The notes: generated by a model from the letters alone, not told the origin. DNA of 64,000 nt from Rhodospirillaceae bacterium (GCA_002737725.1 NSIP01000001.1:62001-126000), one strand, 5' to 3'; positions 10,137 through 19,603 are shown, counted from the first letter of the stretch. Numbers and translations are program-made.

Positions 10137-11831
10137 ATGCGCTTTAGAATTCTCATCGCAACCATCATCACCCTTGGGATTACGTCGACCGCTGAGGCTG
10201 GATACAAAGCCCGCGTGCTTGTGCCTGCTGGGCCATTTCATGGGGTTCATGGCTTAGCCTTCGGGCCTGATGGATATTTATATGCGGGCGATATTATGGG
10301 TTCGACCGTCCATCGCGTTGATGTGGCGACGGGCGCGCATCGCGTTGCCGTTGGCGCACCCTTGGGCATGGCCGATGATGTGGCCTTCGCGCCTGCTGCG
10401 TCAAAATTCGCGGGCACAATGGTATGGACCAGCGTGGGCGTGGGTCGTCTTTATGCACAGTCAGAGGGCGGACAGCCTCGCGTTTTGGCTGACAGCTTAC
10501 CCAATGTAAACACGGTTGGATTTTCACCTGATGGAAAGCTTTATGTCACCCAAACCGGGCGCGGCAATAACGCGCTGTGGCTGTTTGATCTTGCGGGACA
10601 AGCGCCACCAAAAAAAGTGTGGGAGGGCAATTTGAATGGGTTTGTTATTGCCGCCAATGGATTTTTATATGGGCCTCAGCCGGATTTAGGGGCCGTCATA
10701 CGAATCAACCTCGACACCTTCGAAACCAAACTCATCGCCGAGGGCTTTGCATGGCCGACAGCGGTTGAAATGGATGATCAGGGTCTTTTGTATGTTCTTG
10801 ATTTTAACGCAGGCACAGTTACGCAACTGAATAAGGACACAAGCGATAAAAACATCATCGCCACCATCGAGCCTGGCCTCGACAACATGGCCATGGGACC
10901 TAAAAATTTCCCTTATGCCAACAAGCTGTACGTCTCGAGCATTGGCAAAAATGGCATCTTTGAAATTGATCTGAACACAAAAGCGCTGCGCACAGTGGCG
11001 GCAGGCCGACTGACCGCGCCTGGTGGTGTGGCCGTCCTGGGCACTGGTGACGCAACACGCGTTTTTGTCGCTGATATGTTTTCACTGCGCGAAGTGAATG
11101 CCGCGACAGGTGTCGTGAAAAACTTGATCAATGTGGATGGAATGGGGATTTATCCGTCGAGCGTTCATGCCGGCAAGCTTAAGGGCCGCGATATTTTAGT
11201 GACGGCAGGTTGGTTTACGGGTCGCGTTCAAATCATCGACCCAAGCAATGGCGCGGTCGTACGCGAGGAGAAGAATTTTTCAGCTCCACATGACGTGGTG
11301 GTGCTGACCGATGGCTCAATGATCGTCGCCGAGGCGGGTGTAAAAAAACTAACGCGCGTTTTATCAGATGGTGCCCGCGAGACCTTTGCCGACGGATTTC
11401 AGTTTCCCGCAGGCCTCGCGCTAGCCGACGATTCGCTTTACGTCACGGATACCGAGGCAGGCTCTGTCATCGCCATTCATCTTACGACTCGAGAGCGCCG
11501 TGACGTCGTCAAAGGCCTAAAACAGCCCGAGGGCATTGCCCTGTTGGCCGATGGCCGCCTGGCTGTGGTTGAGGTTGGGGCGAAAGCTGTACGCGCCATC
11601 ACCATCGCCAGCGGCAAAGTCGATGACATTGCCACCAAGTTTGATGTGGGGCTGAGTGTTGCCGAGCCCCTGCCCAAGACCTGGATTTTTAGCGGCATTG
11701 CCGAAGGTCCTGACGGGGCGGTTTACCTGCCCTCCGACACACAGTCTGCGCTTTACGTGCTGAAAACCTCCGTCGGACCCAGCTCATTTCTGGGGGCCTT
11801 GCGCAGCTTGACTTCGGGGATGTTTCGATAA
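10137..11831 (+). CDS. Secreted NHL/SMP-30-like beta-propeller protein
   Basis: A 564-aa protein with a Sec signal peptide (hydrophobic 4-17, likely cleavage after AEA at about 21). Repeated blades have the form GLAFGPDGYLYAGD, VGFSPDGKLYVTQ, PAGLALADDSLYVTD and EGIALLADGRLAVVE. This is a periplasmic or secreted six- to ten-bladed propeller of the NHL/gluconolactonase-like class, usually binding or hydrolysing small ligands. No metal-site residues could be assigned with confidence, so the activity is unknown. It starts 4 nt after the broken paralogue, to which it is similar throughout. Confidence 0.75.
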   Translation: MRFRILIATIITLGITSTAEAGYKARVLVPAGPFHGVHGLAFGPDGYLYAGDIMGSTVHRVDVATGAHRVAVGAPLGMADDVAFAPAASKFAGTMVWTSVGVGRLYAQSEGGQPRVLADSLPNVNTVGFSPDGKLYVTQTGRGNNALWLFDLAGQAPPKKVWEGNLNGFVIAANGFLYGPQPDLGAVIRINLDTFETKLIAEGFAWPTAVEMDDQGLLYVLDFNAGTVTQLNKDTSDKNIIATIEPGLDNMAMGPKNFPYANKLYVSSIGKNGIFEIDLNTKALRTVAAGRLTAPGGVAVLGTGDATRVFVADMFSLREVNAATGVVKNLINVDGMGIYPSSVHAGKLKGRDILVTAGWFTGRVQIIDPSNGAVVREEKNFSAPHDVVVLTDGSMIVAEAGVKKLTRVLSDGARETFADGFQFPAGLALADDSLYVTDTEAGSVIAIHLTTRERRDVVKGLKQPEGIALLADGRLAVVEVGAKAVRAITIASGKVDDIATKFDVGLSVAEPLPKTWIFSGIAEGPDGAVYLPSDTQSALYVLKTSVGPSSFLGALRSLTSGMFR

Positions 11832-11903
11832 ATTATCCGCGCGCTTCGGCCAGCTCGGCACTTTTCCTGGATTTCTTGGGGCAGCGAAGACGACGATGGA
11901 TCA

Positions 11904-11979
11904 GGGGCTGTAGCTCAGTTGGGAGAGCGCGGCGTTCGCAATGCCGAGGTCAGCGGTTCGATCCCGCTCAGCTCCACCA
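11904..11979 (+). tRNA. tRNA-Ala (anticodon CGC)
   Basis: A complete 76-nt cloverleaf with encoded CCA. The acceptor stem GGGGCTG pairs with CAGCTCC and includes the G3:U70 wobble that identifies alanine tRNAs. The D arm is GCTC/GAGC. The anticodon stem CGGCG/TGCCG closes the loop TTCGCAA with anticodon CGC at 11937-11939, reading GCG codons. The T arm contains GGTTCGATCC. It stands alone after the propeller gene. Confidence 0.97.
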
Positions 11980-12109
11980 TCGTTTGAGTTTTCGGCACCG
12001 CAAATCTGATTCTTAAGTTTGTCGCTGGCTGATCGATCTTTTGGTTTGGCCCGCTCGCTTCGCTCGTTGGGCTTAGCCCGCTCAGATTCATCATCGTTCA
12101 TCAACACAG

Positions 12110-13012
12110 TTAATCTATCGAACGTGCCACACGGAACCCCATGCTGTCGAAGTGTAGGCCGGGGCTGTTGCGCCCACGATTGGCCGGGCGATGTTCGCCG
12201 TCGCCATCCGCATCACCGGGCCCATTGAGCCAGCCGCCGCCGCGTACGGTGCGCCGTTTACAGTCGGGCGTGACCCAGGCTGATCCATCCGTTGGCGCCC
12301 CAGTGTAGGCTCGTGATAGCAATCTTGCGTGAACTCCCACTCATTGCCCTGCATGTCGTGCAAACCAAACCCATTGGCCGCAAACGAGCCCACCGGGGCG
12401 GTGGCAAAGCCAAACCTATCATCGCAGCCGGGCACAGGTGACGGCCAAGCGAGCGCATCGGCTTTCAATACGCGGTCAGCCACATTCCCGCGCGCACATA
12501 GTTTGTCTGCGCCCTGTGCAGCACGCGCGGCATATTCCCATTCTGCTTCGCTGGGCAGACGATAACTCTGATCTGTTTTCTTTGCCAACCACGCCACATA
12601 AGCATTGGTGTCTTCACGACTGACACACAACACCGGATGTCGCGGGCTTTTCGCAAAAATATCATTGCGCCAATTTGTGCCTTGGGCTGGCTCTGTTTTT
12701 GTTTTGGTCGCATTCCAATGCGGGCAAGCGTTGGACGCGGTGTAATTCGTTGCTGCCACAAAGGCCGCGAACTTACCCACCGTCACCTCGAATTTTCTCA
12801 GCGCAAACGCTTTTGTGATTGTGACCTGATGCTGCGGACCCTCTTTGGTTTCGCACCTCGCTTCGTTGTCGGACGAGCCCATCATGAAACTTCTGGGCGG
12901 AACAACCACCATCTCGGGGCACTCGGCACAATCACGCAGCAGCGCACCTGCTGTTTGCACATGGGCAACGCCGGCGAAGAATTAAGACGGCGATGAGGGC
13001 GAACAGACCCAT
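12110..13012 (-). pseudogene. SUMF1/FGE-sulfatase-domain protein gene, frameshifted
   Basis: A long central ORF (12960 down to about 12313) encodes a SUMF1-type fold: CAECPEMVVVPPRSFMMGS, YRLPSEAEWEYAARA and GLHDMQGNEWEFTQDCYHE. Two frame changes break it. Near the start, MGLFALIAVLI (ATG at 13012) must slip around 12977-12990 to join FFAGVAHVQTAGALLRDC. Near 12313, HE must slip to AYTGAPTDGSAW to reach the expected end RTVRGGGWLNG and MGFRVARSID at 12110. It lies directly after an intact paralogue and is the decayed copy of that pair. Confidence 0.75.
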
Positions 13013-13074
13013 CAGTCTTTTTTGTTTGGTCGCATTTTCCACGCCAACCGGTCCCCACTTGTCGGGGAAATGCC

Positions 13075-14025
13075 CTATTTCTTCTTCTCGGCCAAAGCAG
13101 CCAAGCGAAAGCCGATCCAGCCTTGGCGAGCATCGATGCGTGGATCTGGCCCACCGCGCGAGGATGAGCGCATGAATTTCGGACCAGTTCCGTAGGCGCC
13201 GCCGCGCAAGGGAGCATGGGTGCAGTCGCCTATTTGAATCGCCGCCCCGTCACTGCGTTGGCCTTTGTTATCCGTCACCCAGCAATCGGCAATCCATTCC
13301 CAGGCGTTGCCTATCATATCGTAAAGACCCCAGGGGTTAGGCTTTTTCATGCCCACCGGCGCGGTGTAGAGAAATTTGTCGTCGCAGGTGAAGCTGGGAC
13401 GACCTGTGTGCTTGGCGCTTAAGCTAGCATCGGCAACATTGCCATAGGCGCAAATGCCCTCAGGGTCCGTGCCCCAAAAATAGGGCGTATTTGTGCCCGC
13501 GCGATAAGCGTATTCCCACTGCGCGTTGGATGGCAGGTAATAGGTGCGCCCGGTTTTGAGCGTCAGCCAATCGGCATAAGCTTGGGCGTCCACCCAATCG
13601 ATGCAAACCACTGGATGATCGCCACGTTGATCGAGGTCGTTCTTGGTCCAGGTTTGATCGCTTGAGCGAATCCAATCGCCCTTCCACAGCACACAGCCGG
13701 GCTTGATCTCGTGCTTCGAGGCTTTCATGAACGCTTCAAACTGATCGCGCGTGACTTCAAACACACCGATTGCAAACGACTGCGCGATGGTGACGTTTAT
13801 TTGTGGCGTTTCCCAGGTCAGGCGCTGGCGTTCGATGTCGGTGGACCATTTCACTTCGTTGACCAGCGATTCAGGCGCCCCCATCACGAACGGGCCCGCC
13901 GGAACAATTTTCATTTCCGGGCAATCGGCACAATCGCGGAAAATCGCGGGGTCGGGCTTTTGCTCCTGCGCCGACGCGGCCCCCATGAATGCGAGCAGCG
14001 CGAACCCTAAAACATCAAACCGCAT
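13075..14025 (-). CDS. Secreted SUMF1/FGE-like domain protein (catalytic cysteines not seen)
   Basis: A 316-aa protein with a signal peptide (MRFDVLGFALLAFMGAASA). The SUMF1 fold follows: CADCPEMKIVPAGPFVMGA, FEVTRDQFEAFM, YYLPSNAQWEYAYRAGTNTPYFWG, WGLYDMIGNAWEWIADCW and RGGAYGTGPKFMRSSSR, ending WIGFRLAAL. True formylglycine-generating enzymes carry a redox Cys pair in the late GGSFLC..YC region. Here that segment reads RGGAYGTG and has no Cys, so sulfatase activation is unlikely. Export to the periplasm suggests binding or a different oxidation chemistry. It is the intact partner of the broken gene downstream. Confidence 0.75.
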   Translation of the reverse strand: MRFDVLGFALLAFMGAASAQEQKPDPAIFRDCADCPEMKIVPAGPFVMGAPESLVNEVKWSTDIERQRLTWETPQINVTIAQSFAIGVFEVTRDQFEAFMKASKHEIKPGCVLWKGDWIRSSDQTWTKNDLDQRGDHPVVCIDWVDAQAYADWLTLKTGRTYYLPSNAQWEYAYRAGTNTPYFWGTDPEGICAYGNVADASLSAKHTGRPSFTCDDKFLYTAPVGMKKPNPWGLYDMIGNAWEWIADCWVTDNKGQRSDGAAIQIGDCTHAPLRGGAYGTGPKFMRSSSRGGPDPRIDARQGWIGFRLAALAEKKK

Positions 14026-14217
14026 GAAATCCCCCCATCAATTTGCCATCAGCCTAGCCCCTGATGCCATCTGATTGAAGTGAGTTTTCACCTCACCGCC
14101 TCGCGGTCACGGTCCTGCTGATTTTCAGCTTTGTCGAGATTATTGACAGGCGTCAGTGCCTCGACCTCGCCGCTACGCGAGGATTTACAAAGTTCAGGCC
14201 CCAGAAGGAGATCGCCC

Positions 14218-14505
14218 ATGATCACATTCGAAGAATGTATTGGGTTTTGTGAATTATACGATGATGAAGTGGCCGCTATTGCCGAGCACGAGCACATTCC
14301 GGCCCTGGCCGCAGCGGAACTTGAAAACTATCTTTTACAGGCACCCGGCGGTGGGGTGCGAATCTCTGAGATGATTCGCGACGACATCGAGGCGGCGGCG
14401 TCCCACCGCGACGTTAATTATGCTGCAAAATTGAAAATGGCGCTGAAGTACTTCCTTCTCGTACATCCAGATCCATCACTCGAGCCAATCCCCTTGGCCG
14501 CATAA
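14218..14505 (+). CDS. Small hypothetical protein, conserved-looking
   Basis: A 95-aa acidic protein (MITFEECIGFCELYDDEVAAIAEHEHIP...) without signal peptide or membrane span, apparently mostly helical. The ATG at 14218 is chosen because AGAAGGAGAT lies just before it. The ORF is open further upstream, but that part reads like noncoding DNA. I do not recognise a family. It stands alone between the divergent SUMF1-like gene and the convergent peptide transporter. Confidence 0.65.
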   Translation: MITFEECIGFCELYDDEVAAIAEHEHIPALAAAELENYLLQAPGGGVRISEMIRDDIEAAASHRDVNYAAKLKMALKYFLLVHPDPSLEPIPLAA

Positions 14506-14518
14506 GATTGGGTTTTCT

Positions 14519-16072
14519 TTAGCGCACCCCGCCCATCATGGCAGTCATCCGTTTGGCGAGCAGCAGCATGACGATGCCAGCCACCACCGGCAGAATGCTG
14601 ACCACGCCGAACAATTGCGCCAGCGGCATCGATTCGTAGAGCGTCGCCATTTGGCCCGCGAAGAAATTACCGACCGAAGCCCCCAGGAACCACACGCCCA
14701 TCATGGAGCCGACGATGCGGGTGGGGGCCAGTTTGGTCATGGAACTCAGACCGACCGGACTAAGGCACAACTCGGCCCAGGTGTGGATGAGATACACAAA
14801 GGTGAGCCACAGGGGGCCGACCAGCTGGCCAGCGTCGGCTTCGATGGCGGCAATCGCCATCACCCAAAATCCGACACCAGCACCGATGAGACCAATAGCG
14901 AACTTCACCGGGCTTGACGGCTGCTTGTCGCCCAGCTTCACCCACAAAGCGGCGAACACAGGAGCAAAGATCACAATGAACAGCGGATTGAGCGACTGAT
15001 ACCAGGCGCTGGGAAAAGTATAGCCGAGAACCTGATTGTCAGAGTTCCGATCAGCAAACAACGACAAGGTCGAGCCAGCCTGATCAAACACCGACCAGAA
15101 CACGGCCGCGCAAATAAAGAAGGCAAAGATGACCCACAAGCGGCTGCGTTCTTCTGGCGTCCAGCTTTTGTCGAGAAAGAGTCGGGCGAAAAAAACAACT
15201 GTTATGACGAGCAGGACGGACCCTGCTGTGTCACTAATCAAGTTCGGCGTGATGGTGAGTAGCCCCACCGCACTTGCCAGAGCGACCAGCGCGACCACAC
15301 CCACAGCAACGCCGCCATACAAAATCGCTTGGCGTTTAAATTGAGCCATCGACTCGGGCGTCGTGGCTGCACCGGGAACCACACCCGCTGTACCGAGGGT
15401 GTGGCCTCCGAGAACATATTGGATGACACCTAACGTCATGCCGATACCCGCAGCACCAAAGGCCCAATGCCACGTCATGTTGGGGTCCATGCCCCAGCCC
15501 ACGATAATGTCGCGAAAGCCAGCATCTTGCGCGAGATAGCCCGTGACCAACTGGCCGACGAACGAGCCTAAGTTAATGCCCATGTAGAAAATGGAATAAG
15601 CCGCATCACGTCGCGTGTCGGTTTGTGAATACAGCTGGCCGACGATGACGCTAATGTTGGGTTTCAGCAGCCCAGTACCCAACACAATCAGTACCAGTCC
15701 AAACGCAAACAATTCATTGACCGGAATAGCGAGCGAAAAGTGCCCGCAGGCGATCAGAATGCCGCCATAAAGCACGGCCTTGCGTTGACCCAGGACCTTA
15801 TCTGCAAGCCAACCGCCAGGCACGTTCATCAAATACGCCATGGCGGTGTAGGTGCCGTAAAGGGCGCCGGCGGTTGCAATATCCAAGCCCAGGCCGCCAA
15901 GCTGGAGGCTTGTCGTCATGAACAAGATGAGCAGCGCACGCATCCCGTAATAACTGAAGCGCTCCCACATTTCGGTGAGAAATAAAGTCGACAGCCCGCG
16001 CGGATGGCCGAAGAAAGAACGATCCGATGTCGCGTCGCTTAAACCACTCTGTGCATTTGATGATGACGTCAC
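14519..16072 (-). CDS. POT-family proton-dependent oligopeptide transporter
   Basis: An inner-membrane symporter importing di- and tripeptides with protons. The 517-aa protein has the family signature EMWERFSYYGMRALLILFM at the first helix (ExxER motif), GGWLADKVLGQRKAVLYGG, and the PTR signature region FYMGINLGSFVGQLVTGYLA. About 12-14 hydrophobic spans are visible. The GTG at 16072 is preferred because GGGGGGAATACC just upstream serves as a ribosome site; a TTG five codons earlier is the alternative. Confidence 0.93.
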   Translation of the reverse strand: MTSSSNAQSGLSDATSDRSFFGHPRGLSTLFLTEMWERFSYYGMRALLILFMTTSLQLGGLGLDIATAGALYGTYTAMAYLMNVPGGWLADKVLGQRKAVLYGGILIACGHFSLAIPVNELFAFGLVLIVLGTGLLKPNISVIVGQLYSQTDTRRDAAYSIFYMGINLGSFVGQLVTGYLAQDAGFRDIIVGWGMDPNMTWHWAFGAAGIGMTLGVIQYVLGGHTLGTAGVVPGAATTPESMAQFKRQAILYGGVAVGVVALVALASAVGLLTITPNLISDTAGSVLLVITVVFFARLFLDKSWTPEERSRLWVIFAFFICAAVFWSVFDQAGSTLSLFADRNSDNQVLGYTFPSAWYQSLNPLFIVIFAPVFAALWVKLGDKQPSSPVKFAIGLIGAGVGFWVMAIAAIEADAGQLVGPLWLTFVYLIHTWAELCLSPVGLSSMTKLAPTRIVGSMMGVWFLGASVGNFFAGQMATLYESMPLAQLFGVVSILPVVAGIVMLLLAKRMTAMMGGVR

Positions 16073-16096
16073 CGGTATTCCCCCCAAGCCCTGATA

Positions 16097-17095
16097 TTAT
16101 TTTCGCGCCGCGAACTCTTTCTTCCCCGCTTGTACCAGCGCATAAATCCTCTGCGCCGCGGGCCCCAAGCGCTCTAAGACGGCACGATGAATAGGCTGGG
16201 CAGCCGCTTCCCAGCGTTGGCGTTGCGCTGGCGTTAAGTCATGGGTGATCACGCCCTTGGTTTTTGAGTCGGCGAGCTCTTGGACTAACGATGCTCGCGT
16301 ATCGCTGCGAATGTAAGCTTGATCAGGAAAAGCAGACATCACAATCGCCCGGTCTTCCGGCGACAAGCGCGCGAGCCAGCGTTTATTGGCGAAGAACCCT
16401 GAGGTGGCATAGGAATGCTGCGTCAGCGTGAGATGCGGGGCATAGTCGACAAGGCCGGTACGGACATACATCAGCAGCGAAGATTCACCCCCGCTGATCA
16501 GCCCAGTTTGCAAAGCCGGAATAACATCTGGCGTGGGCATGACAATGGTATCGGCCCCCACCACCTTCAAGAACGCCTGGCTGGCCTCGTACGGCAAAGC
16601 GCGCATCCGGTAGCCTTGCGCATTGGGCGGTTCGGTCAGCGCTTTTTTTCCATAGAGGTGCATCCAGCCGATCTCGACCCATTGCAGCAGAACGATATCG
16701 CGGCTATCGGCAATGCGTTTGGCCTCGGGCGTCCAGATATTATCGAAAATAAAATCGCATTCTTCGGCGGACGAAAATAAAAACGGCAGATTCAACACCG
16801 ACGCTTCGGGGATCACTTGGGCAAAGCCATTTTCGCCGGCGATTCCCATTTGGCCGCGACCCTTGCGAATAGCCTGAAAACCGACATCGTCGCCGCCTAG
16901 TTCGCCGTGGACCAGTTTTTTGACATGAATACGTCCAGCCGCTTTGGCCGTAATATTGTCCTCGAACATGCGCCAAAGTTTGTCGCCCGGTCCGCCGGGG
17001 GGTGAATTCGCAACCAACGTTAAGTCGGCATCTGCGGCGCTGGTTGGTGTTGCAAGCAGCGCAACCATCAGCACAAAGAGAGCATGTTTCATCAT
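16097..17095 (-). CDS. TRAP transporter solute-binding protein (DctP family), orphan
   Basis: A 332-aa periplasmic binding protein with a signal peptide (HALFVLMVALLATPTSA). The DctP fold shows in the TLVANSPPGGPGDKLWRMFEDNI start, the GELGGDDVGFQAIRKGRGQMGI block, and RMRALPYEASQAFLKVVGADTIVMP with the conserved ligand-binding Arg. DctP proteins feed small organic acids to a DctQ/DctM permease. Neither permease gene is nearby, so the partner must lie elsewhere or be lost. The ATG at 17095 (or 17092) begins 5 nt after the stop of a 28-codon ORF with a strong ribosome site. Confidence 0.85.
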   Translation of the reverse strand: MMKHALFVLMVALLATPTSAADADLTLVANSPPGGPGDKLWRMFEDNITAKAAGRIHVKKLVHGELGGDDVGFQAIRKGRGQMGIAGENGFAQVIPEASVLNLPFLFSSAEECDFIFDNIWTPEAKRIADSRDIVLLQWVEIGWMHLYGKKALTEPPNAQGYRMRALPYEASQAFLKVVGADTIVMPTPDVIPALQTGLISGGESSLLMYVRTGLVDYAPHLTLTQHSYATSGFFANKRWLARLSPEDRAIVMSAFPDQAYIRSDTRASLVQELADSKTKGVITHDLTPAQRQRWEAAAQPIHRAVLERLGPAAQRIYALVQAGKKEFAARK

Positions 17096-17099
17096 TTTT

Positions 17100-17186
17100 T
17101 TATTTCTGCGCGAAAAATTCAATGCTTGCCCCGTTGGGCGCCTTGACGGTGAGGATATCGATCATGATTAAATTTCGAAGCATCAT
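17100..17186 (-). CDS. Possible 28-aa leader peptide or VOC-protein remnant
   Basis: AAGGAGG followed by AGCAAA leads directly into ATGATG at 17186, an almost ideal ribosome site. The frame encodes 28 residues ending APNGASIEFFAQK and stops 5 nt before the TRAP protein start, so translation could be coupled. The end resembles the last strand of glyoxalase/VOC proteins (DPNGxxIEF), so it may be a relic. I cannot tell which. Confidence 0.35.
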   Translation of the reverse strand: MMLRNLIMIDILTVKAPNGASIEFFAQK

Positions 17187-17320
17187 TTTGCTCCTCCTTG
17201 TTCTGCCCAAAGCAAACGGTAACGAACTCAGACTCAGATCGCCATAGCCAAATGTGGCAGCAGACCCCACGCGCGAAAGAGCCCAGGACACGCTTTCGCG
17301 GACAAATTGATACAATAACT

Positions 17321-17464
17321 ATGGCCCGCGTAATTCACGTCATCAATGCAGCAAACACGCGCTCCATCGTCGTGGCTAAGAAACTCGGATCACGACAAGA
17401 TGGCGTGTGGGTGCGTGAGGGCAAAGAATTATTGATTTACGCCCAGATCAATCCCCCAATTTAA
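17321..17464 (+). pseudogene. C-terminal fragment of a GNAT (RimJ/RimL-like) acetyltransferase
   Basis: An isolated 47-codon stretch reads MARVIHVINAANTRSIVVAKKLG, then SRQDGVWVREGKELLIYAQ. This matches the last motifs of RimJ/RimL-type N-acetyltransferases (the N-x-xS-x-xVAxKLG acetyl-CoA segment and final strand). The first two thirds of the domain are missing upstream. It ends against the convergent rsmB stop. Confidence 0.6.
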
Positions 17465-18835
17465 TTACGATACTTTGCGCAACACGGCTGCATAGAAACC
17501 GTCGAGCCCGCCACGATCAGCCCATTGCGATGGCATGCTACGTAAGTCGCCAGCTGGCGTGAGAAAACTCAAGAGCTCGATGGACTTTGATATTCTTTCA
17601 CGGCGCAAGCTTGGATCGGCCATCAGGGCCGCCGTGACCGCGCCCTCACCCTCGTCTTGCTCTAGTGAACATACGCTATAAACCAATAGTCCACCCGGCT
17701 TGAGCATCGCCGTTGCGGCTTTGATCAACTCGCGCTGACGCTGAGCCAAGCGCGGAATATCAACGGCATTCTTCAAATGCGGCAAATCAGGATGGCGGCG
17801 AATCGTGCCGGTCGACGAGCACGGCGCATCGAGCAAAACAGCATCGGCCAGTTTTGTGGGGCGCCAATCCAACGCGTCGGCTTTGATGACGTTTGCGGCC
17901 AAGCACATACGTTTGAGGTTCTCGTCAACAAAGGCAAGCCGCTTGGCCGAGGTGTCGAGCGCCGTGACATCACAGCCTGCTGCTACCAGTTGCAAGGTTT
18001 TGCCTCCGGGTGCGGCACACAAATCAATGACCGATTTTCCGATGGGATCGCCCAGTGCGGCCAGAAGTGCGCGAACCGGCAAGGCCGCCGCCGCATCTTG
18101 CACCCACCACGCGCCTTCAGCGAAGCCAGGCAATTGATCGATGCGGCCATGATCACCCAATCGCAAGCTGCCCGTCGGCAGCACCTGCGCTGAAAGCTGA
18201 GAGGCCCATATGTCTGCTGACGCACGATCCTTCAGGCTGAGATCCACGGGGGCTTCGACAAGATGCGCTTCTGCCAGGGCGCGTGCGCGTTCTGCCCCGT
18301 ATGCGCCGAGCCAACGCTCCCACAGCCAAGGCGGCGTATTGAGTTTTGCAGCATCTTGTGCGGCGATCAGTTCTGCTCCGCGTTCGGTTAAGCGGCGGAG
18401 CACAGCATTGACGAGGCCCGCGAATTTCATGTGTGTGCCGCGTTTGGCGAGGTCTACGCCGGTGGCTACCGCCGCATGAATGGGCGTGCCGACAAACAAG
18501 ATCTGCGCCGCACTGAGCCGGAGAACGTCTTGAATGCTGGGCGGTGGTATACGCTCGAGAAACCCTGCCAAAGCGGCATCAATTTGCCCGAGGCGGCGCA
18601 GTGTGGTGGCGACCAAAAGTCGTGTAAAGGCCCGATCGCGCGGCTCAAGGCCTGCAGCGGCGCCATCAAATGCGTCGTCGATTGCGCGGTCTTGGCGCAG
18701 AACGCCCGAGAGCAACGACAGCGCCGCAAGCCGCGCGTCGGCCCCAGTATTCTGAGGGCGATTTTGAGCCCCGCGATGCTGGCGTATTTCGGGATTCATG
18801 TGTAGAGATGCGGCTGGATCTTCTTTTGTTGTCAT
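17465..18835 (-). CDS. rsmB: 16S rRNA (cytosine-967-C5)-methyltransferase RsmB family
   Basis: A 456-aa protein with an N-terminal NusB-like RNA-binding domain (about 35-165) and a C-terminal class I SAM methyltransferase. The SAM loop is DLCAAPGGKTLQL. The two cysteines of m5C enzymes are in DAPCSSTGT and YSVCSLEQDE. The ATG at 18835 (MTTKEDP) is preferred to the upstream GTG/ATG options because it sits next to the divergent gene start at 18842. The usual htpX neighbour is separated from it by about 3.3 kb of accessory genes. Confidence 0.93.
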   Translation of the reverse strand: MTTKEDPAASLHMNPEIRQHRGAQNRPQNTGADARLAALSLLSGVLRQDRAIDDAFDGAAAGLEPRDRAFTRLLVATTLRRLGQIDAALAGFLERIPPPSIQDVLRLSAAQILFVGTPIHAAVATGVDLAKRGTHMKFAGLVNAVLRRLTERGAELIAAQDAAKLNTPPWLWERWLGAYGAERARALAEAHLVEAPVDLSLKDRASADIWASQLSAQVLPTGSLRLGDHGRIDQLPGFAEGAWWVQDAAAALPVRALLAALGDPIGKSVIDLCAAPGGKTLQLVAAGCDVTALDTSAKRLAFVDENLKRMCLAANVIKADALDWRPTKLADAVLLDAPCSSTGTIRRHPDLPHLKNAVDIPRLAQRQRELIKAATAMLKPGGLLVYSVCSLEQDEGEGAVTAALMADPSLRRERISKSIELLSFLTPAGDLRSMPSQWADRGGLDGFYAAVLRKVS

Positions 18836-18841
18836 GTCCGC

Positions 18842-19603
18842 ATGAGCGCAGACCTTCAAGCAAAAATCAAAGCGATTCCGTTCTGGTATCACCGCATTGA
18901 GCTGCCTGGTGGCGTTGTCACACCCGGCTGGGCCCCGCTGAACCCAAAAAGCTACGGTGTGCCAGGGCGTTTAGATGGTCAGCGCGTTCTGGATGTCGGT
19001 GCCTGGGACGGCTATTGAACGTTCGAGGCCCTGAGGCGTGGGGCCAAAGAAGTGGTGGCGATTGATGATTTTTCCGACAGCCTCGACAAAGAGACAAACC
19101 TTCCACGCGGCAGTTGGACCAACTTCGACCTCTGTAAAGAAGCGTTAAGCTATACAGACGTGCAGTGTTCGCGCCGCGAGATGAGCGTTTACGATGTCTC
19201 ACCCAAGGAATTGGGCACCTTCGACACCTTGTTGTTTTTCGGTACGCTGTATCACCTGCGCTACCCGCCGTTGGTGCTCGACTACTTATCGTCTGTTTGT
19301 AAACGGTGGATCTTTGTTGAAAGCGCCGTCCTGGACGATCACAGCCTCTATCGTGGCGGTGTCGGCAAAGGTTACCTCGAGGGCAATCAGCTGCTGATGG
19401 GGTTCTATCCCGACAACCAATACGGCGATAACCCAACCAATTGGTGGGCACCAACGTTGAAGTGCCTTATTCACATGGTCCGCGCGGCAGGCTTCAAGGA
19501 TGTCTCGGGATAGAAACTGGTCGATAAGCCTGACCGTGTTTCCCACTGTCGGGGATTTGCGGCCGCCTGCAAACCCGACGCGGCCTCCATTCCAGGCCTT
19601 TAG
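18842..19603 (+). pseudogene. DUF1698-like SAM methyltransferase gene with two in-frame stops
   Basis: One uninterrupted frame runs from ATG 18842 to TAG 19601 except for two stops. IPFWYHRIELPGGVVTPGW and RVLDVGAWDGY, the SAM loop of the CmoB/DUF1698 kind, lead to TGA at 19016-19018. The frame continues TFEALRRGAKEVVAIDDF to GFKDVSG and TAG at 19511-19513, then KLVDKPDRV. The first stop replaces a position that is expected to be Trp in this family, and the second may too, so both fit single G-to-A changes in TGG. No indel is needed. It would be a recently inactivated methyltransferase. Confidence 0.7.

Noticed and set aside
11901-12107. Minus-strand ORF ending AERDRTADLGIANAALSQLSYSP
   Set aside because: This is the well-known spurious translation of the antisense strand of a tRNA gene, here tRNA-Ala.
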